A DNA stretch of 33,293 bases, taken from assembly GCA_947626035.1 (NCBI GenBank), contig CANQQR010000008.1:1-33293 (forward strand). Reading direction: 5' to 3'. Shown one piece after another: positions 17,399 to 26,723 of this stretch. The translations under genes and the position numbers were made by a program. The DNA is from an uncultured Bacilli bacterium. GTDB taxonomy: Bacteria; Bacillota_I; Bacilli_A; RF39; UBA660. Within the stretch, counting starts at the first letter, position 1; every line of letters begins with the position of its first letter. The notes beneath the pieces were generated by a model. The model was not told the DNA's origin, ran no database searches, and was given only the letters and a program-made list of their open reading frames with translations.

Positions 17399-19343
17399 CA
17401 TTCTCCAAAATATCATCAATACTCTGAATAGTATATGAGGGTTCAGTTCCCCTAACATAAAATAAAGCATCCTTTATAGATAAATCAGATGTACTACCGC
17501 TAATAGGATTAACAATAGTGGCGGTAACTCCATTAGGAATATCATACCACTCTTCTTCCCTATTCTCTAAATATGCTTCAATACTTCTAGCCCAAATTCT
17601 TTTAGTAATTCGAGAAGAAACACTATCAACATTCCTATTATCATCAAAACCATTCCAAACCAAAACCAAAGCATCAGGATTATAACCAACAGTCCAATAA
17701 TCAGAAGAAGTTGTTCCAGACTTAACAGCATATTTTTTAGTTAATAATCCACTAACAGTCAAAAGAGTTGGAGAAGCATAATCAATATAATCATAATTAT
17801 AAGTATTACTCATCATCTCATTCAAAATAAAAGTATACCTACTATCTAACACTAACTCTTCAGAATAATCAGCTTCATATATAACATTATCATCTAAATC
17901 AGTAACTTTCCTAATAAAATTAGCCTTAGTTTTAACACCAGAATTAGCAAGAGTACTAAAAGCATTACTAAAGTCAAGCATGCTAACCTCAGTAGTCCCT
18001 AAAGCCAAACTCGCATTAGATGGTAAAACAGTTTCTATACCCATCCTATTTCCAGTTTCCTTTAAAACATTAGTACCCAAAAATAAATTAGTCTTAACCG
18101 CAAAAATATTATCAGATAAAGCAATAGCATCCGCCATAGTAATAGCCTTATAAGCATACTGATTACCAAAATTAGTAGGAGAATAAGTTTCATCATTACC
18201 TATAAAAAACGTAGTTGGCTCACTAACAAAAGTAGAAGACGCAGTCATTCCATTCTCTAAAGCAGCATAATACAAAATAGGTTTAAAAGTAGAACCAACT
18301 TGTCTCTTAGCCTGAGTAACCCTATTAAACTCACTTTCATTATAATTAGTTCCACCAATAAGAGCCACCACTGCCCCATTTTTAGGATTTCTAATCATCG
18401 CCCCAACTTGTAAATCCTCAGTATCAATCATCTCTTCACTAATAACACTCTCTAACTTTTGTTGTGCATCTCCATCTAAATTAGTATAAATTTTTATTCC
18501 ACCAGTCTCAATTAAACTCTTAGGAATTTCCCTTAAAGAATTTAACTCTTCTAAAACAGCATCCTTATAATACAAAGAACTAACAATAAAATTACTCTTC
18601 TTCTCTCCATAAAAATTAAGCTCAGTATTAAAAGCTTCCTCCATCTCTAACTTACTAATATAACCATTATTAACCATACTCTCAAGCACAATTTTTTGTC
18701 TTTTCTTAGCATTATCATAATAATAAATAGGATTATAATAAGTAGGATTTTTAGGAATTCCCACAATAATAGAAGCTTCAGCCAAACTTAAATCTTTAGC
18801 ATGCTTATTAAAATAATACAAACTCGCTTCCTCAATACCAAAATTTCCAGAACCATAATTAATAGTATTTAAATACCCTTCCAAAATCTCATCCTTAGTA
18901 TAATGCACCTCTAACTCAAAAGTTAAAAAAGCTTCCTCTATCTTCCTCTCCCAAGTCTTATCAAAAGTTAAAAACAAATTCTTAATATATTGCTGAGAAA
19001 TTGTAGACGCTCCCTGACTCAAATCATGAGAAACAATATCAGAATATAATGCCTTAATAATCCTAGGATAATCAAACCCACCATGACTATAAAAATTCTT
19101 ATCTTCAGTAGCAACCATACCCCAAGTAACATACTTACTAATATCACTTAACTTAACCCATGAAGTAGTTGAAGTATTTTCATAAAACACCTCATCATTC
19201 ATATCATACATAACGATCCTATTAGAATTATGAATATCAATCTTTGGTGTAATATAAGCATACAAATAAAAACACGATAAAAGCAAAACTAAAAAAATAA
19301 AAATATAACACATAACTTTCCAAACAAAATAAACTTTTTTCAT
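17385..19343 (-). CDS. Class A penicillin-binding protein (transglycosylase/transpeptidase)
   Basis: Bifunctional peptidoglycan synthase anchored by one N-terminal membrane segment (residues about 8-30). 652 residues. GT51 domain: catalytic ATEDKNFYSHGGFD (Glu80), GASTISQQYIKN and RKIEEAF. Transpeptidase domain: STFK with nucleophile Ser351, SDN at 410-412 and KSGT at 541-544. The C terminus is a short extension without a recognisable added domain. AGGAGA lies before the ATG. It is transcribed towards the origin, against most neighbours, and shares its upstream region with rpoE. Confidence 0.95.
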   Translation of the reverse strand: MKKVYFVWKVMCYIFIFLVLLLSCFYLYAYITPKIDIHNSNRIVMYDMNDEVFYENTSTTSWVKLSDISKYVTWGMVATEDKNFYSHGGFDYPRIIKALYSDIVSHDLSQGASTISQQYIKNLFLTFDKTWERKIEEAFLTFELEVHYTKDEILEGYLNTINYGSGNFGIEEASLYYFNKHAKDLSLAEASIIVGIPKNPTYYNPIYYYDNAKKRQKIVLESMVNNGYISKLEMEEAFNTELNFYGEKKSNFIVSSLYYKDAVLEELNSLREIPKSLIETGGIKIYTNLDGDAQQKLESVISEEMIDTEDLQVGAMIRNPKNGAVVALIGGTNYNESEFNRVTQAKRQVGSTFKPILYYAALENGMTASSTFVSEPTTFFIGNDETYSPTNFGNQYAYKAITMADAIALSDNIFAVKTNLFLGTNVLKETGNRMGIETVLPSNASLALGTTEVSMLDFSNAFSTLANSGVKTKANFIRKVTDLDDNVIYEADYSEELVLDSRYTFILNEMMSNTYNYDYIDYASPTLLTVSGLLTKKYAVKSGTTSSDYWTVGYNPDALVLVWNGFDDNRNVDSVSSRITKRIWARSIEAYLENREEEWYDIPNGVTATIVNPISGSTSDLSIKDALFYVRGTEPSYTIQSIDDILENEKNS

Positions 19344-19363
19344 ACATTTCTCCTACTATTAGT

Positions 19364-19393
19364 ATTATAAAAAAACAAAAAAATATAAGTAAA
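19364..19393 (-). promoter_or_regulatory. Promoter of the class A PBP gene
   Basis: On the minus strand: TTTACT, 18-base spacer, TATAAT, ending about 20 bases before the start codon. Confidence 0.6.
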
Positions 19394-19449
19394 AAACACA
19401 TATAAAAAAATAAGTATAAGAATATAATAAAAAAGATTAATAAAAACTA

Positions 19450-19477
19450 TTGATTTATTACAAAATATAAGTATAAT
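19450..19477 (+). promoter_or_regulatory. rpoE promoter
   Basis: TTGATT, 16-base spacer, TATAAT, followed by TGGAGG 6 bases before the rpoE ATG. Confidence 0.65.
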
Positions 19478-19505
19478 TTTAGAAGAAAAGAGATGGAGGA
19501 AAACA

Positions 19506-19946
19506 ATGAAATTAAAATCATTAACAAAAGAAGAAATAGAAACAATGTCATTTGACGATTTAGCATACATAATTTTAAAAGAAAAAGGTAAAAAAATGAA
19601 AACAGCAGATATATTCAAAATAATCTGTGAAGCCTTAAATTTAAGTGAAAACGAATATGTTTCACAAATAGCAGAATTTTATACATTACTATCAACAGAA
19701 AAAAGATTCATCCAACTAGAAAAAGGATTTTGGGATTTAAGAGAAAATCACACAGCTAAAATAGAAATAGAAACAGAAGATGATGAAGACACACTAGAAG
19801 AAATGGAAAGTGAAGAAGAAAACAATACTAACGAAGATGAAGACGACATGTTTTTAGAAGAAACAAAATCAGAAGACGATGACGAAACAGATGACGACTT
19901 ACAAGATTTAGTAATAATGGATGAAGAAAATGATATTGACCTTTAG
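19506..19946 (+). CDS. rpoE: RNA polymerase delta subunit
   Basis: Accessory subunit of Firmicutes RNA polymerase that promotes recycling and sensitivity to initiating NTPs. 146 residues. The N-terminal HARE-HTH globular domain spans about 1-80 (EEIETMSFDDLAYIIL to FIQLEKGFWDLRE). The rest is an extremely acidic disordered tail of Asp and Glu, the hallmark of delta. It starts divergently from the PBP gene and is followed by prfA after 39 bases. Confidence 0.94.
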   Translation: MKLKSLTKEEIETMSFDDLAYIILKEKGKKMKTADIFKIICEALNLSENEYVSQIAEFYTLLSTEKRFIQLEKGFWDLRENHTAKIEIETEDDEDTLEEMESEEENNTNEDEDDMFLEETKSEDDDETDDDLQDLVIMDEENDIDL

Positions 19947-19985
19947 CTACTTTTAAAATTAAGTAGATTTGAAAGGAGATATTGT

Positions 19986-21050
19986 ATGATAGAAAGATTA
20001 AAAATAATAGAAGAAAGATACAACTTTCTTACAGAAGAAATGATGCGTAAAGAAGTATATGAAGACTACAAAAAAATGAAAGAACTAGGAAAAGAAAAAA
20101 CATCACTAGAAAAAACTGTAGAAACATATAAAGAATATAACGGAGTATTAAACGATATAGAAACAGCAAAAGAAATGACTCATGACCCAGATATGGCCGA
20201 ATTTGCTAAAGAAGAATTAGAAAGATTACAACTAAAACAAAAAGAACTAGAAGAAAAACTTACAATATTATTACTACCAAAAGACCCTAATGACGACAAA
20301 AACGTAATAATGGAAATAAGAGGCGCTGCAGGTGGTGATGAAGCAAACATATTTGCAGGAGACTTATTTAGAATGTACTCAAAATATGCAGAACACATGG
20401 GTTGGAAACTAGAAGTAACTAACGAAGTGCCAGGCGAAAGTGGAGGCTACGCTGAAATAGACCTAATCTTATCAGGAGAAAGTGTTTATTCAAAACTAAA
20501 ATACGAAAGTGGTTCACACCGTGTGCAAAGAGTCCCAGTAACAGAATCTCAAGGAAGAGTTCACACATCTACTGCGACAGTTTTAGTAATGCCTGAAGCC
20601 GAAGACGTAGAAGTAGAACTACTAGACAAAGATTTAAAAATTGACGTATGTAGAAGTAGTGGTGCAGGAGGACAATGTGTAAATACCACAGACTCTGCTG
20701 TAAGAGTAACACACATACCTACAGGACTAGTCGTATATTGCCAAGTAGAAAGAAGCCAAATAAAAAACAAAGAAAGAGCCCTAACCATACTAAAATCAAG
20801 ACTATATGACTTAAAACAAAAAGAACAAGAAGAAGCTCTAGGCGCAGATAGAAAAACAAAAATAGGAACAGGAGATCGTTCAGAAAAAATAAGAACATAC
20901 AACTACCCTCAAAATAGATTAACAGATCATCGAATTAACTTTACCATAATGCATTTAGATAAAGTAATGGATGGAGACTTAGAAGAAGTAATAGAAGCAC
21001 TAATAACAGAAGACCAAAGATTAAAAATGGAAGCTCACAATGAAAACTAA
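19986..21050 (+). CDS. prfA: Peptide chain release factor 1
   Basis: Reads UAA and UAG and triggers peptide release. 354 residues. The stop-recognition tripeptide is Pro184-Val-Thr186 in [14 protein letters not shown] (RF1-type PxT), and the catalytic GGQ is at 228-230 in [27 protein letters not shown] lies upstream of the ATG. It overlaps prmC, its modifying enzyme, by 11 bases. Confidence 0.97.
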   Translation: MIERLKIIEERYNFLTEEMMRKEVYEDYKKMKELGKEKTSLEKTVETYKEYNGVLNDIETAKEMTHDPDMAEFAKEELERLQLKQKELEEKLTILLLPKDPNDDKNVIMEIRGAAGGDEANIFAGDLFRMYSKYAEHMGWKLEVTNEVPGESGGYAEIDLILSGESVYSKLKYESGSHRVQRVPVTESQGRVHTSTATVLVMPEAEDVEVELLDKDLKIDVCRSSGAGGQCVNTTDSAVRVTHIPTGLVVYCQVERSQIKNKERALTILKSRLYDLKQKEQEEALGADRKTKIGTGDRSEKIRTYNYPQNRLTDHRINFTIMHLDKVMDGDLEEVIEALITEDQRLKMEAHNEN

Positions 21051-21765
21051 CTTAGAAATAGAAGAATTAAAAAAAATAGGAAAATACACAAAAAAAAATC
21101 AAAAAAAACTTGAAAATAACTACCCTATTCAATACCTAATTGGCTATGTAGACTTCTATGGCTTAAAAATAAATGTAAACAAACATACCCTAATCCCCAG
21201 ATATGAAACAGAATATTTAATAGAAAAACTAATAAAATACATAAACAAAAACAACATAAAAAATCCAAATATTCTAGATTTATGCACAGGAAGTGGCTGC
21301 ATTGGTCTAACTTTAAAAAAAGAAATTCCACAAAGCACAGTAACAATGACCGACATCTCCTCTTCTGCTTTAAAAGTAGCAAAACAAAATCAACTAGAAC
21401 TATCTCTTGATGTAAAAATAATAAAAAGTAATCTATTCAAAAACATAAAAAAAGAACAATTTGATGTAATTGTATCAAACCCACCCTATGTAATGACAAA
21501 AGAAAAATTACCAAAAAATGTAAGAAAAGAACCCAAAAAAGCTTTATACAGTGGAAAAAAAGGAATAAAACATATAGAAAAAATTCTAAAAAACTCAAAT
21601 AATTACCTAAAAAACAAATCAATCCTTGCGCTTGAAATAAACGAAAAAAGTGAAGCTTACATAACACCATTAATAAAAAAATATTTAAAAGACATAACAT
21701 ATTCCTTTGAAAAAGATTTAGCTGGAAAAACAAGATATTTATTTATATTTAAAAATTGTGAATAA
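21040..21765 (+). CDS. prmC: Release factor glutamine methyltransferase PrmC, short N terminus
   Basis: Methylates the glutamine of the GGQ motif in release factors. 241 residues. SAM-binding [15 protein letters not shown] and the substrate-binding NPPY motif ([14 protein letters not shown]) are clear. The region before [13 protein letters not shown] is only about 28 residues, whereas relatives such as E. coli and B. subtilis PrmC have a helical domain of roughly 75 there. The ORF has no longer in-frame start that would avoid deep overlap with prfA. Cluster order prfA-prmC-spoIIR-mntP resembles that of B. subtilis. Confidence 0.92.
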   Translation: MKTNLEIEELKKIGKYTKKNQKKLENNYPIQYLIGYVDFYGLKINVNKHTLIPRYETEYLIEKLIKYINKNNIKNPNILDLCTGSGCIGLTLKKEIPQSTVTMTDISSSALKVAKQNQLELSLDVKIIKSNLFKNIKKEQFDVIVSNPPYVMTKEKLPKNVRKEPKKALYSGKKGIKHIEKILKNSNNYLKNKSILALEINEKSEAYITPLIKKYLKDITYSFEKDLAGKTRYLFIFKNCE

Positions 21766-21809
21766 AAAATAAAAAAAATCATCAATATTAACTCGAAAGG
21801 TTGATAAAA

Positions 21810-22334
21810 ATGAAAAAAATACTATTAATATTTGCAATTTTTTTAAGTATATTAGTGATAACTTACATAAATAAAGATGAATACTACATCATCCCAAAAG
21901 ATTCAATTAGATTTAGAATCATCCCCAATAGTAACAGTATAGAAGACTTATACATGAAAGAACAAGTAAAAGAAGAAATAAACAAATACATAACAAACAT
22001 TTCTTCAAGCACTAGCATTGATGAAAGTAGAACAAAAATACAAGAAAACATACCACTAATAAACAGATCAATACAAACCTTATTTAATAACCAAAATTAC
22101 AATAAAGATTTTAATATCAAATATGGATTAAACTATTTCCCAGAAAAAATATACAAAGGCGTAAAATATGAAGAAGGAAACTACGAATCAATGGTAATAG
22201 AAATAGGCGCTCACGAAGGAGACAACTACTGGTGTGTACTTTTTCCTCCACTATGCTTAATAGAAGCAGAAGAATCAACTGACGTAGAATATAAATTCTT
22301 TATAAGTGAAATAATAAAAAAATTTATAAAATAG
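21810..22334 (+). CDS. spoIIR: Stage II sporulation protein R
   Basis: In B. subtilis this secreted forespore protein signals SpoIIGA in the mother cell to process pro-sigma-E. The ATG at 21810 follows GAAAGG by 9 bases; an in-frame TTG at 21801 is too close to it. 174 residues. One N-terminal hydrophobic segment, then IRFRIIPNSNSIEDLYMKEQVK, the YFPEKIYKGVKYEEGNYES segment and the hallmark NYWCVLFPPLCLIE. It is shorter than the B. subtilis protein (about 224), mainly after this motif. The adjacent prfA-prmC and mntP match the gene's usual neighbourhood. Confidence 0.92.
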   Translation: MKKILLIFAIFLSILVITYINKDEYYIIPKDSIRFRIIPNSNSIEDLYMKEQVKEEINKYITNISSSTSIDESRTKIQENIPLINRSIQTLFNNQNYNKDFNIKYGLNYFPEKIYKGVKYEEGNYESMVIEIGAHEGDNYWCVLFPPLCLIEAEESTDVEYKFFISEIIKKFIK

Positions 22335-22343
22335 AATAAAAAC

Positions 22344-22380
22344 AAAAAAGACATCTATAATTATATAGGTGACTTTTTTT
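22344..22380. terminator. Hairpin after spoIIR that contains the mntP ribosome-binding site
   Basis: CATCTATA (22352-22359) pairs with TATAGGTG (22364-22371); outer AAAAAAG and CTTTTTT continue the stem after an A-A mismatch. It looks like a terminator for spoIIR, yet its right arm is the AGGTGA that precedes the mntP start. Confidence 0.65.
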
Positions 22381-22912
22381 GGAAATAATATCATTAATAA
22401 TAATTGGATTATCACTAAGCATTGATGCGTTCACACTATCTTTAACATATGGTATTTTAAACATACCTAAAAAAACAATTTTTCTAACCTCAATACTAGT
22501 AGGAATATGCCACTTTATAATGCCACTTCTAGGCCATAACCTAGGCGACTTAATATCATGCATAATAAATATAAACTCTAAATACATTTTAATAACAGTA
22601 CTACTAATAATTCTAATAGAAACATGTAAATCCCTAAAAGAAGAAGAAACAGAACATAACCTAAACATAATAAACATGCTCTTGTTTGCTATATTAGTAT
22701 CATTTGATAGCTTTTCATTAGGAATAGGAATAATCTACATAACACACAAAATAATCCTAGCAAGCACCATATTTTCAATACTAAGTTGCATATTCACAAT
22801 GCTAGGCTTCATACTAGGAAAAATCGTAGGAACAGACTTAGGAAAAAAAGCAAAAATCCTTGGTATCATTATGTTATCACTACTAATAATGTACTTTTTA
22901 TGTCAAAAATAA
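22379..22912 (+). CDS. mntP: Manganese efflux pump MntP
   Basis: DUF204/MntP family exporter of Mn(II) in the cytoplasmic membrane. 177 residues, about six membrane segments in two repeats. The conserved acidic motifs are LSLSIDAFTLSL near the N terminus and LVSFDSFSLGIGI in the second half, followed by GFILGKIVG. A TTG start is inferred from AGGTGA 6 bases upstream; no ATG occurs at the expected position. B. subtilis mntP (ywlD) lies in the same prfA-prmC-spoIIR neighbourhood. No room for a yybP-ykoY manganese riboswitch exists upstream. Confidence 0.9.
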   Translation: MEIISLIIIGLSLSIDAFTLSLTYGILNIPKKTIFLTSILVGICHFIMPLLGHNLGDLISCIININSKYILITVLLIILIETCKSLKEEETEHNLNIINMLLFAILVSFDSFSLGIGIIYITHKIILASTIFSILSCIFTMLGFILGKIVGTDLGKKAKILGIIMLSLLIMYFLCQK

Positions 22913-22922
22913 TAAATAATAA

Positions 22923-22951
22923 TTGAAAATACTAATAAAATTTATTATAGT
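22923..22951 (+). promoter_or_regulatory. murA promoter
   Basis: TTGAAA, 17-base spacer, TATAGT; a TATAAT follows directly at 22951-22956. TGGAGG precedes the murA ATG. Confidence 0.6.
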
Positions 22952-22981
22952 ATAATTATATAAGTCTAGTATGGAGGAAAT

Positions 22982-24235
22982 ATGTCCAAATTAAAAATAG
23001 AAGGTGGAAATTTATTAACTGGTACAATAAACATAAGTGGTGCCAAAAACAGCGCAGTAGCCCTACTACCTGCATCTTTACTATGCTTCACTAAAAGTAA
23101 AATATATAAAGTTCCAAAAATAAGAGACATAGAATATTTACTAAAAATACTAAAAATATTAAATTGTACATACGAAATAAATAACGACGAAATAGAAATA
23201 AACACAAAAAATTTAAAAAATGCCCCAATTCCAGAAGAATTAAGTGAACAAATGAGAGCATCTTACTACTTCATGGGAACACTTCTAGGAAGATTTAAAC
23301 ACGTAGAAATATCTTTCCCAGGTGGATGCAACATTGGAGCAAGACCAATAGACTTACACATAAAAGGATTTGAAGCCTTAGGTGCAACAGTAACAAAAAT
23401 AAAAAACAAATACATAATAGACGCAAAAGAATTAATAGGAACAAGAATTTACCTAGATTTTGCAAGTGTAGGAGCCACTATAAACATAATGTTAGCAAGC
23501 ACTTATGCTAAAGGCGAAACAATAATAGAAAATGCAGCTCGTGAACCTGAAATAGTAAATGTAGCATCATACCTAATAAGCATGGGATGCAAAATCACTG
23601 GAGCAGGTACAAGTACAATAATAATAGAAGGTGGAAAAAAATTAGATAACGGTGTGACAGAAGTATTTCCTGATAGAATTGAAGCAGCCACATATGTAAT
23701 ACTAGGCGCCCTAATAGGAAAAGACTTACACATAAAAGGCCTAATAAAAGACCACATAAACGCAGTACTAATAAAACTAAAAGATGTAGGTGCATCATTC
23801 ACAGTAAACCCAGGAGAAATAATAATATCAAAATGTGAAGAAGTCTTACCAACAAAATTAGTAACTCAAGTATACCCAGGTTTTCCAACAGACGCACAGC
23901 AACCATTCACAGTCTTACTAACCCAAGCAAATGGTACCTCAACAATAACAGAAAACATATATGAGTCTAGATTTGTAAGCGCTAACTTACTAAAACAAAT
24001 GGGTGCAAAAACAAAATCTCAAAAAAACATACTAACCATAAAAGGAAAAACACCACTAAAAGGCGCAAAAAACATAGAAGTACCAGACCTAAGAGGAGGA
24101 GCAGCCTTAGTCCTAGCCGCATTAATAGCCAAAGGAACAACAACACTAACAAACATATCTTTAATATTAAGAGGTTACGAAGACATAGTAGAAAAACTTA
24201 CAAATGTCGGTGCTAAAATAGAAATAATCGAGTAA
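22982..24235 (+). CDS. murA: UDP-N-acetylglucosamine 1-carboxyvinyltransferase
   Basis: First committed step of peptidoglycan precursor synthesis: transfers enolpyruvate from PEP to UDP-GlcNAc in the cytoplasm. 417 residues. EPSP-synthase fold with LTGTINISGAKNSAVALLPASLL at the start, catalytic Cys116 in PGGCNIGARPIDLHI (the residue alkylated by fosfomycin in sensitive enzymes), and FPTDAQQPF and DLRGGAALVLAAL further on. Firmicutes often have two MurA paralogues; which one this is cannot be told from the window. Confidence 0.96.
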   Translation: MSKLKIEGGNLLTGTINISGAKNSAVALLPASLLCFTKSKIYKVPKIRDIEYLLKILKILNCTYEINNDEIEINTKNLKNAPIPEELSEQMRASYYFMGTLLGRFKHVEISFPGGCNIGARPIDLHIKGFEALGATVTKIKNKYIIDAKELIGTRIYLDFASVGATINIMLASTYAKGETIIENAAREPEIVNVASYLISMGCKITGAGTSTIIIEGGKKLDNGVTEVFPDRIEAATYVILGALIGKDLHIKGLIKDHINAVLIKLKDVGASFTVNPGEIIISKCEEVLPTKLVTQVYPGFPTDAQQPFTVLLTQANGTSTITENIYESRFVSANLLKQMGAKTKSQKNILTIKGKTPLKGAKNIEVPDLRGGAALVLAALIAKGTTTLTNISLILRGYEDIVEKLTNVGAKIEIIE

Positions 24236-24257
24236 AATATTACGAGGATTGATATAA

Positions 24258-24983
24258 ATGAATTTTAAAAAAATACTTGTAATATTTTTTCTTGCCTTTC
24301 TAATACTATACTTCATATACAAAACAACATTCAAAGAAAAACTAACATACCTAGCAATAGGAGACGACTTAGCAAAAGGTCATACTCCATTTGACACATA
24401 CGAAAAAAGTTACACAGACTACTTATACGAATATTTAAAAACCAACAAAAACTACAAAAATATAAACAAAACATACATAAAAGAAGACTTAAGAATAAAA
24501 GACCTAATAAGTGCCTTAAAAGAAAACAAACAAGAAAACAAAACCACACTCACTTCCCTAATAAAAACCTCTTCACTAATAACAATATCTATAGGAAGTG
24601 AAGAGCTCTTTAGCAAAATAAGATCAAACAAAAACCTATTAGCAACTAATCAAATATACAAAACAATAGACGAAATGATAAAAGACTTAACAGAATTAAC
24701 AAAACTAATGAGAAAACTAACAAAACAACCTATATACATAATAGGTTACTATAACATAATAGAAAAAACAGAAGAAAACAGCACAAAAATAAACAGTATC
24801 TTTAACTATCTAGACATAAAATTTAAAACACTAGAAAAAGAAACAAAAATAACATACATAAACATATATAATGGCTTTAACGAAAACCCAAAATATTTAC
24901 CAAACAAAACCAATTCATTTCCTTCCCTTGAAGGCTATAACTATATAGCAGACCAAATAATAGAAAAAATAAAAGAAAGTTAA
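24258..24983 (+). CDS. Membrane-anchored SGNH-hydrolase-like protein lacking catalytic residues
   Basis: 241 residues. An N-terminal membrane segment (6-21) is followed by an SGNH/GDSL-type fold: YLAIGDDLAKG (block I), SLITISIGSEELF (block III) and FPSLEGYNYIADQIIEKI (block V). Active family members have GDS, GxND and DxxHP; here these read GDD (Asp37 for the nucleophile Ser), GSEE (Glu115 for Asn) and TNSFP (Phe221 for His, no Asp at 218). It is therefore predicted to be a non-catalytic family member on the outer face of the membrane. It lies 22 bases after murA, probably co-transcribed, and overlaps the end of prfB by 4 bases. Function unknown. Confidence 0.8.
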   Translation: MNFKKILVIFFLAFLILYFIYKTTFKEKLTYLAIGDDLAKGHTPFDTYEKSYTDYLYEYLKTNKNYKNINKTYIKEDLRIKDLISALKENKQENKTTLTSLIKTSSLITISIGSEELFSKIRSNKNLLATNQIYKTIDEMIKDLTELTKLMRKLTKQPIYIIGYYNIIEKTEENSTKINSIFNYLDIKFKTLEKETKITYINIYNGFNENPKYLPNKTNSFPSLEGYNYIADQIIEKIKES

Positions 24984-26060
24984 CTTCTTAAATAACTTTC
25001 TATAAATCCTTGAATATCTCCATCTAACACACGATTTACATCACTAGTTTCATAATTAGTCCTTAAATCTTTCACTAAACTATAAGGATGCATTACATAA
25101 TTCCTAATCTGACTACCAAAATTAACATCCATAACATCCCCCTTTAAATCACTCACTTTCTTATCAATAGCTTGCTTCTCTAAAACATATAACTTAGACT
25201 TCAAAATTTCTAAAGCTTTTTCTTTATTCTTAATCTGACTTCTCTCATTTTGACAAGTAACAACAATATTAGTAGGAATATGAGTAATCCTAACCGCAGA
25301 ATCAGTAGTATTAACACTTTGTCCCCCTGCTCCACTACTTCTATACACATCAATTTTTAAATCCTCATCCTTAATAATAACATTAACATTAGTATTAATA
25401 ACAGGCGTAACTAAAACAGACGCAAAAGAAGTATGTCTTCTCTTATTAGCATCAAAAGGACTAATTCTAACTAACCTATGTACACCACTCTCTCCTTTTA
25501 ACTTACCATAAGCATACTCTCCCTTAACATGTATCAAAACCCCCTTAATACCTACTTCTTCCCCACTCTGTTCACTAATAATTTGATACTTATAATTAGC
25601 CTTATCAAAATACCTCAAATACATCCTCTTTAACATATTAGCCCAATCATTACTCTCAGTTCCTCCTGCTCCACTATGTATTTCAAAATAACAATCATTC
25701 TTATCAAACTCATTAGAAAGTAAAACATAAATTTTAAGATGCTCTAAAATATCTAAAATCTGATTAATAAGATCACTAACCTCCTCTAACTCAAGAGGAC
25801 TACTAACCACACTCAAATACTCTCTTGCATCATTATACATACTAATTGCTTTCTCAAATTCCATAGTACTAGACTTTAAAGAAGAAATCTCACTCAAAAC
25901 ATCCTTTGAATCATCCCTACTCCAAAAATCACTCTTAAGCGTTTCACTCTCCAAAAACTCTATTCTCTTTCTCTTACTATCGTAGTCAAAGAGACCTCCT
26001 AAAATCATTAAGCTCTAAATTAACATCATCAAGTTTAATCTTTAATTCCTTTTTTTCCAT
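24980..26060 (-). CDS. prfB: Peptide chain release factor 2, with programmed +1 frameshift
   Basis: Reads UGA and UAA. Translation starts at the ATG at 26060 after GAAAGG and runs 24 codons to CTT TGA (25991-25986). AGGAGG at 25995-26000 sits three bases before CTT, the canonical arrangement that makes ribosomes slip +1 and continue as DYDSKRKRIEF. The full protein is 359 residues. RF2-type recognition motif SPF in VRISPFDANKRRHTSF and catalytic GGQ in [18 protein letters not shown] plain ORF call would wrongly begin within the second frame. It lies downstream of pduL by 5 bases and runs towards the origin. Confidence 0.96.
25985..26000 (-). promoter_or_regulatory. prfB programmed frameshift signal
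   Basis: Minus-strand AGGAGG-TCT-CTT-TGA-C: internal Shine-Dalgarno, slippery CTT and in-frame UGA followed by C. This is the RF2 autoregulatory recoding site: low RF2 allows the shift, high RF2 terminates. Confidence 0.95.
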
Positions 26061-26065
26061 ACCAT

Positions 26066-26635
26066 TTACCTTTCTATAATATCAATAACATCCCCATTTT
26101 TTAAATTAAAAGCATTTGCTTCATCAGTATCTAAATGAAGTTCAAAAGAATAACTATCTTTACACTTAACAATAACATTATCTAAAATGCCACCCCTATC
26201 TCCATTAACTCTAACACTTAACACTTCCCCCTCATGCAAATTATATTTTTCTAACTCTTCCCTATTCGCATGAATATGTCTATTAGGAACAATAACAGCA
26301 CCCTTAACAAACACTTCCCTATCATTATAAACTAAAGTAGCATCCTCTGCCCCATCAAAATCTCCACTCATTCTAACTGGAGGATTAATACCTAAAAAAT
26401 AACTATCAGTAATACTTAACTCTATCTGAGTCTTATCTCTAAAAGGTCCAACTATTCTAACATTCCTAATAACATTCTTACTAGTCTTCACATCCACCAA
26501 AACATTAGAAGAAAATTCCCCTCCTTGACTTAAATCTCTAACAGAATAAAAATCATGCTCTTCCCCACACAACTTAACAAAATCCTCTCTAGATATATGA
26601 ATATGCCTATTACTAACACCAACTTTTACTTTCAA
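26066..26635 (-). CDS. pduL: PduL-type phosphate acyltransferase
   Basis: Zinc enzyme that interconverts acyl-CoA and acyl-phosphate. 189 residues in two similar beta-barrel halves. Histidine motifs SNRHIHIS near the N terminus and PNRHIHAN in the middle, and ELHLDTDEANA near the C terminus, match the PduL metal and active-site elements. No microcompartment genes are nearby and no encapsulation peptide is seen at the N terminus, so it is likely a housekeeping phosphotransacetylase in acetate/ATP metabolism. A TTG start is inferred from AGGTGG 6 bases before it. Probably co-transcribed with prfB. Confidence 0.92.
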   Translation of the reverse strand: MKVKVGVSNRHIHISREDFVKLCGEEHDFYSVRDLSQGGEFSSNVLVDVKTSKNVIRNVRIVGPFRDKTQIELSITDSYFLGINPPVRMSGDFDGAEDATLVYNDREVFVKGAVIVPNRHIHANREELEKYNLHEGEVLSVRVNGDRGGILDNVIVKCKDSYSFELHLDTDEANAFNLKNGDVIDIIER

Positions 26636-26723
26636 AATAATCCACCTCTTCTAAAATATTATATAATAAAAGTGTCTAATTTAAAAGTAATGAATATCTT
26701 ATAATAGGAAGTGATAAATAAAA

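Noticed and set aside
17385-19343. Acquired beta-lactam-resistance PBP
   Set aside because: Motifs, length and composition fit an ordinary chromosomal class A PBP, with no mobile-element signs around it.
22335-22378. yybP-ykoY manganese riboswitch before mntP
   Set aside because: The gap is far too short and holds only one simple hairpin.
24980-26008. prfB starting at the ATG at 26008
   Set aside because: That ATG lies inside the recoding region; the upstream 24-codon frame plus AGGAGG-TCT-CTT-TGA is the standard RF2 arrangement.
26066-26635. Part of a bacterial microcompartment operon
   Set aside because: No shell proteins or aldehyde/diol enzymes occur nearby and no encapsulation peptide is visible on PduL.
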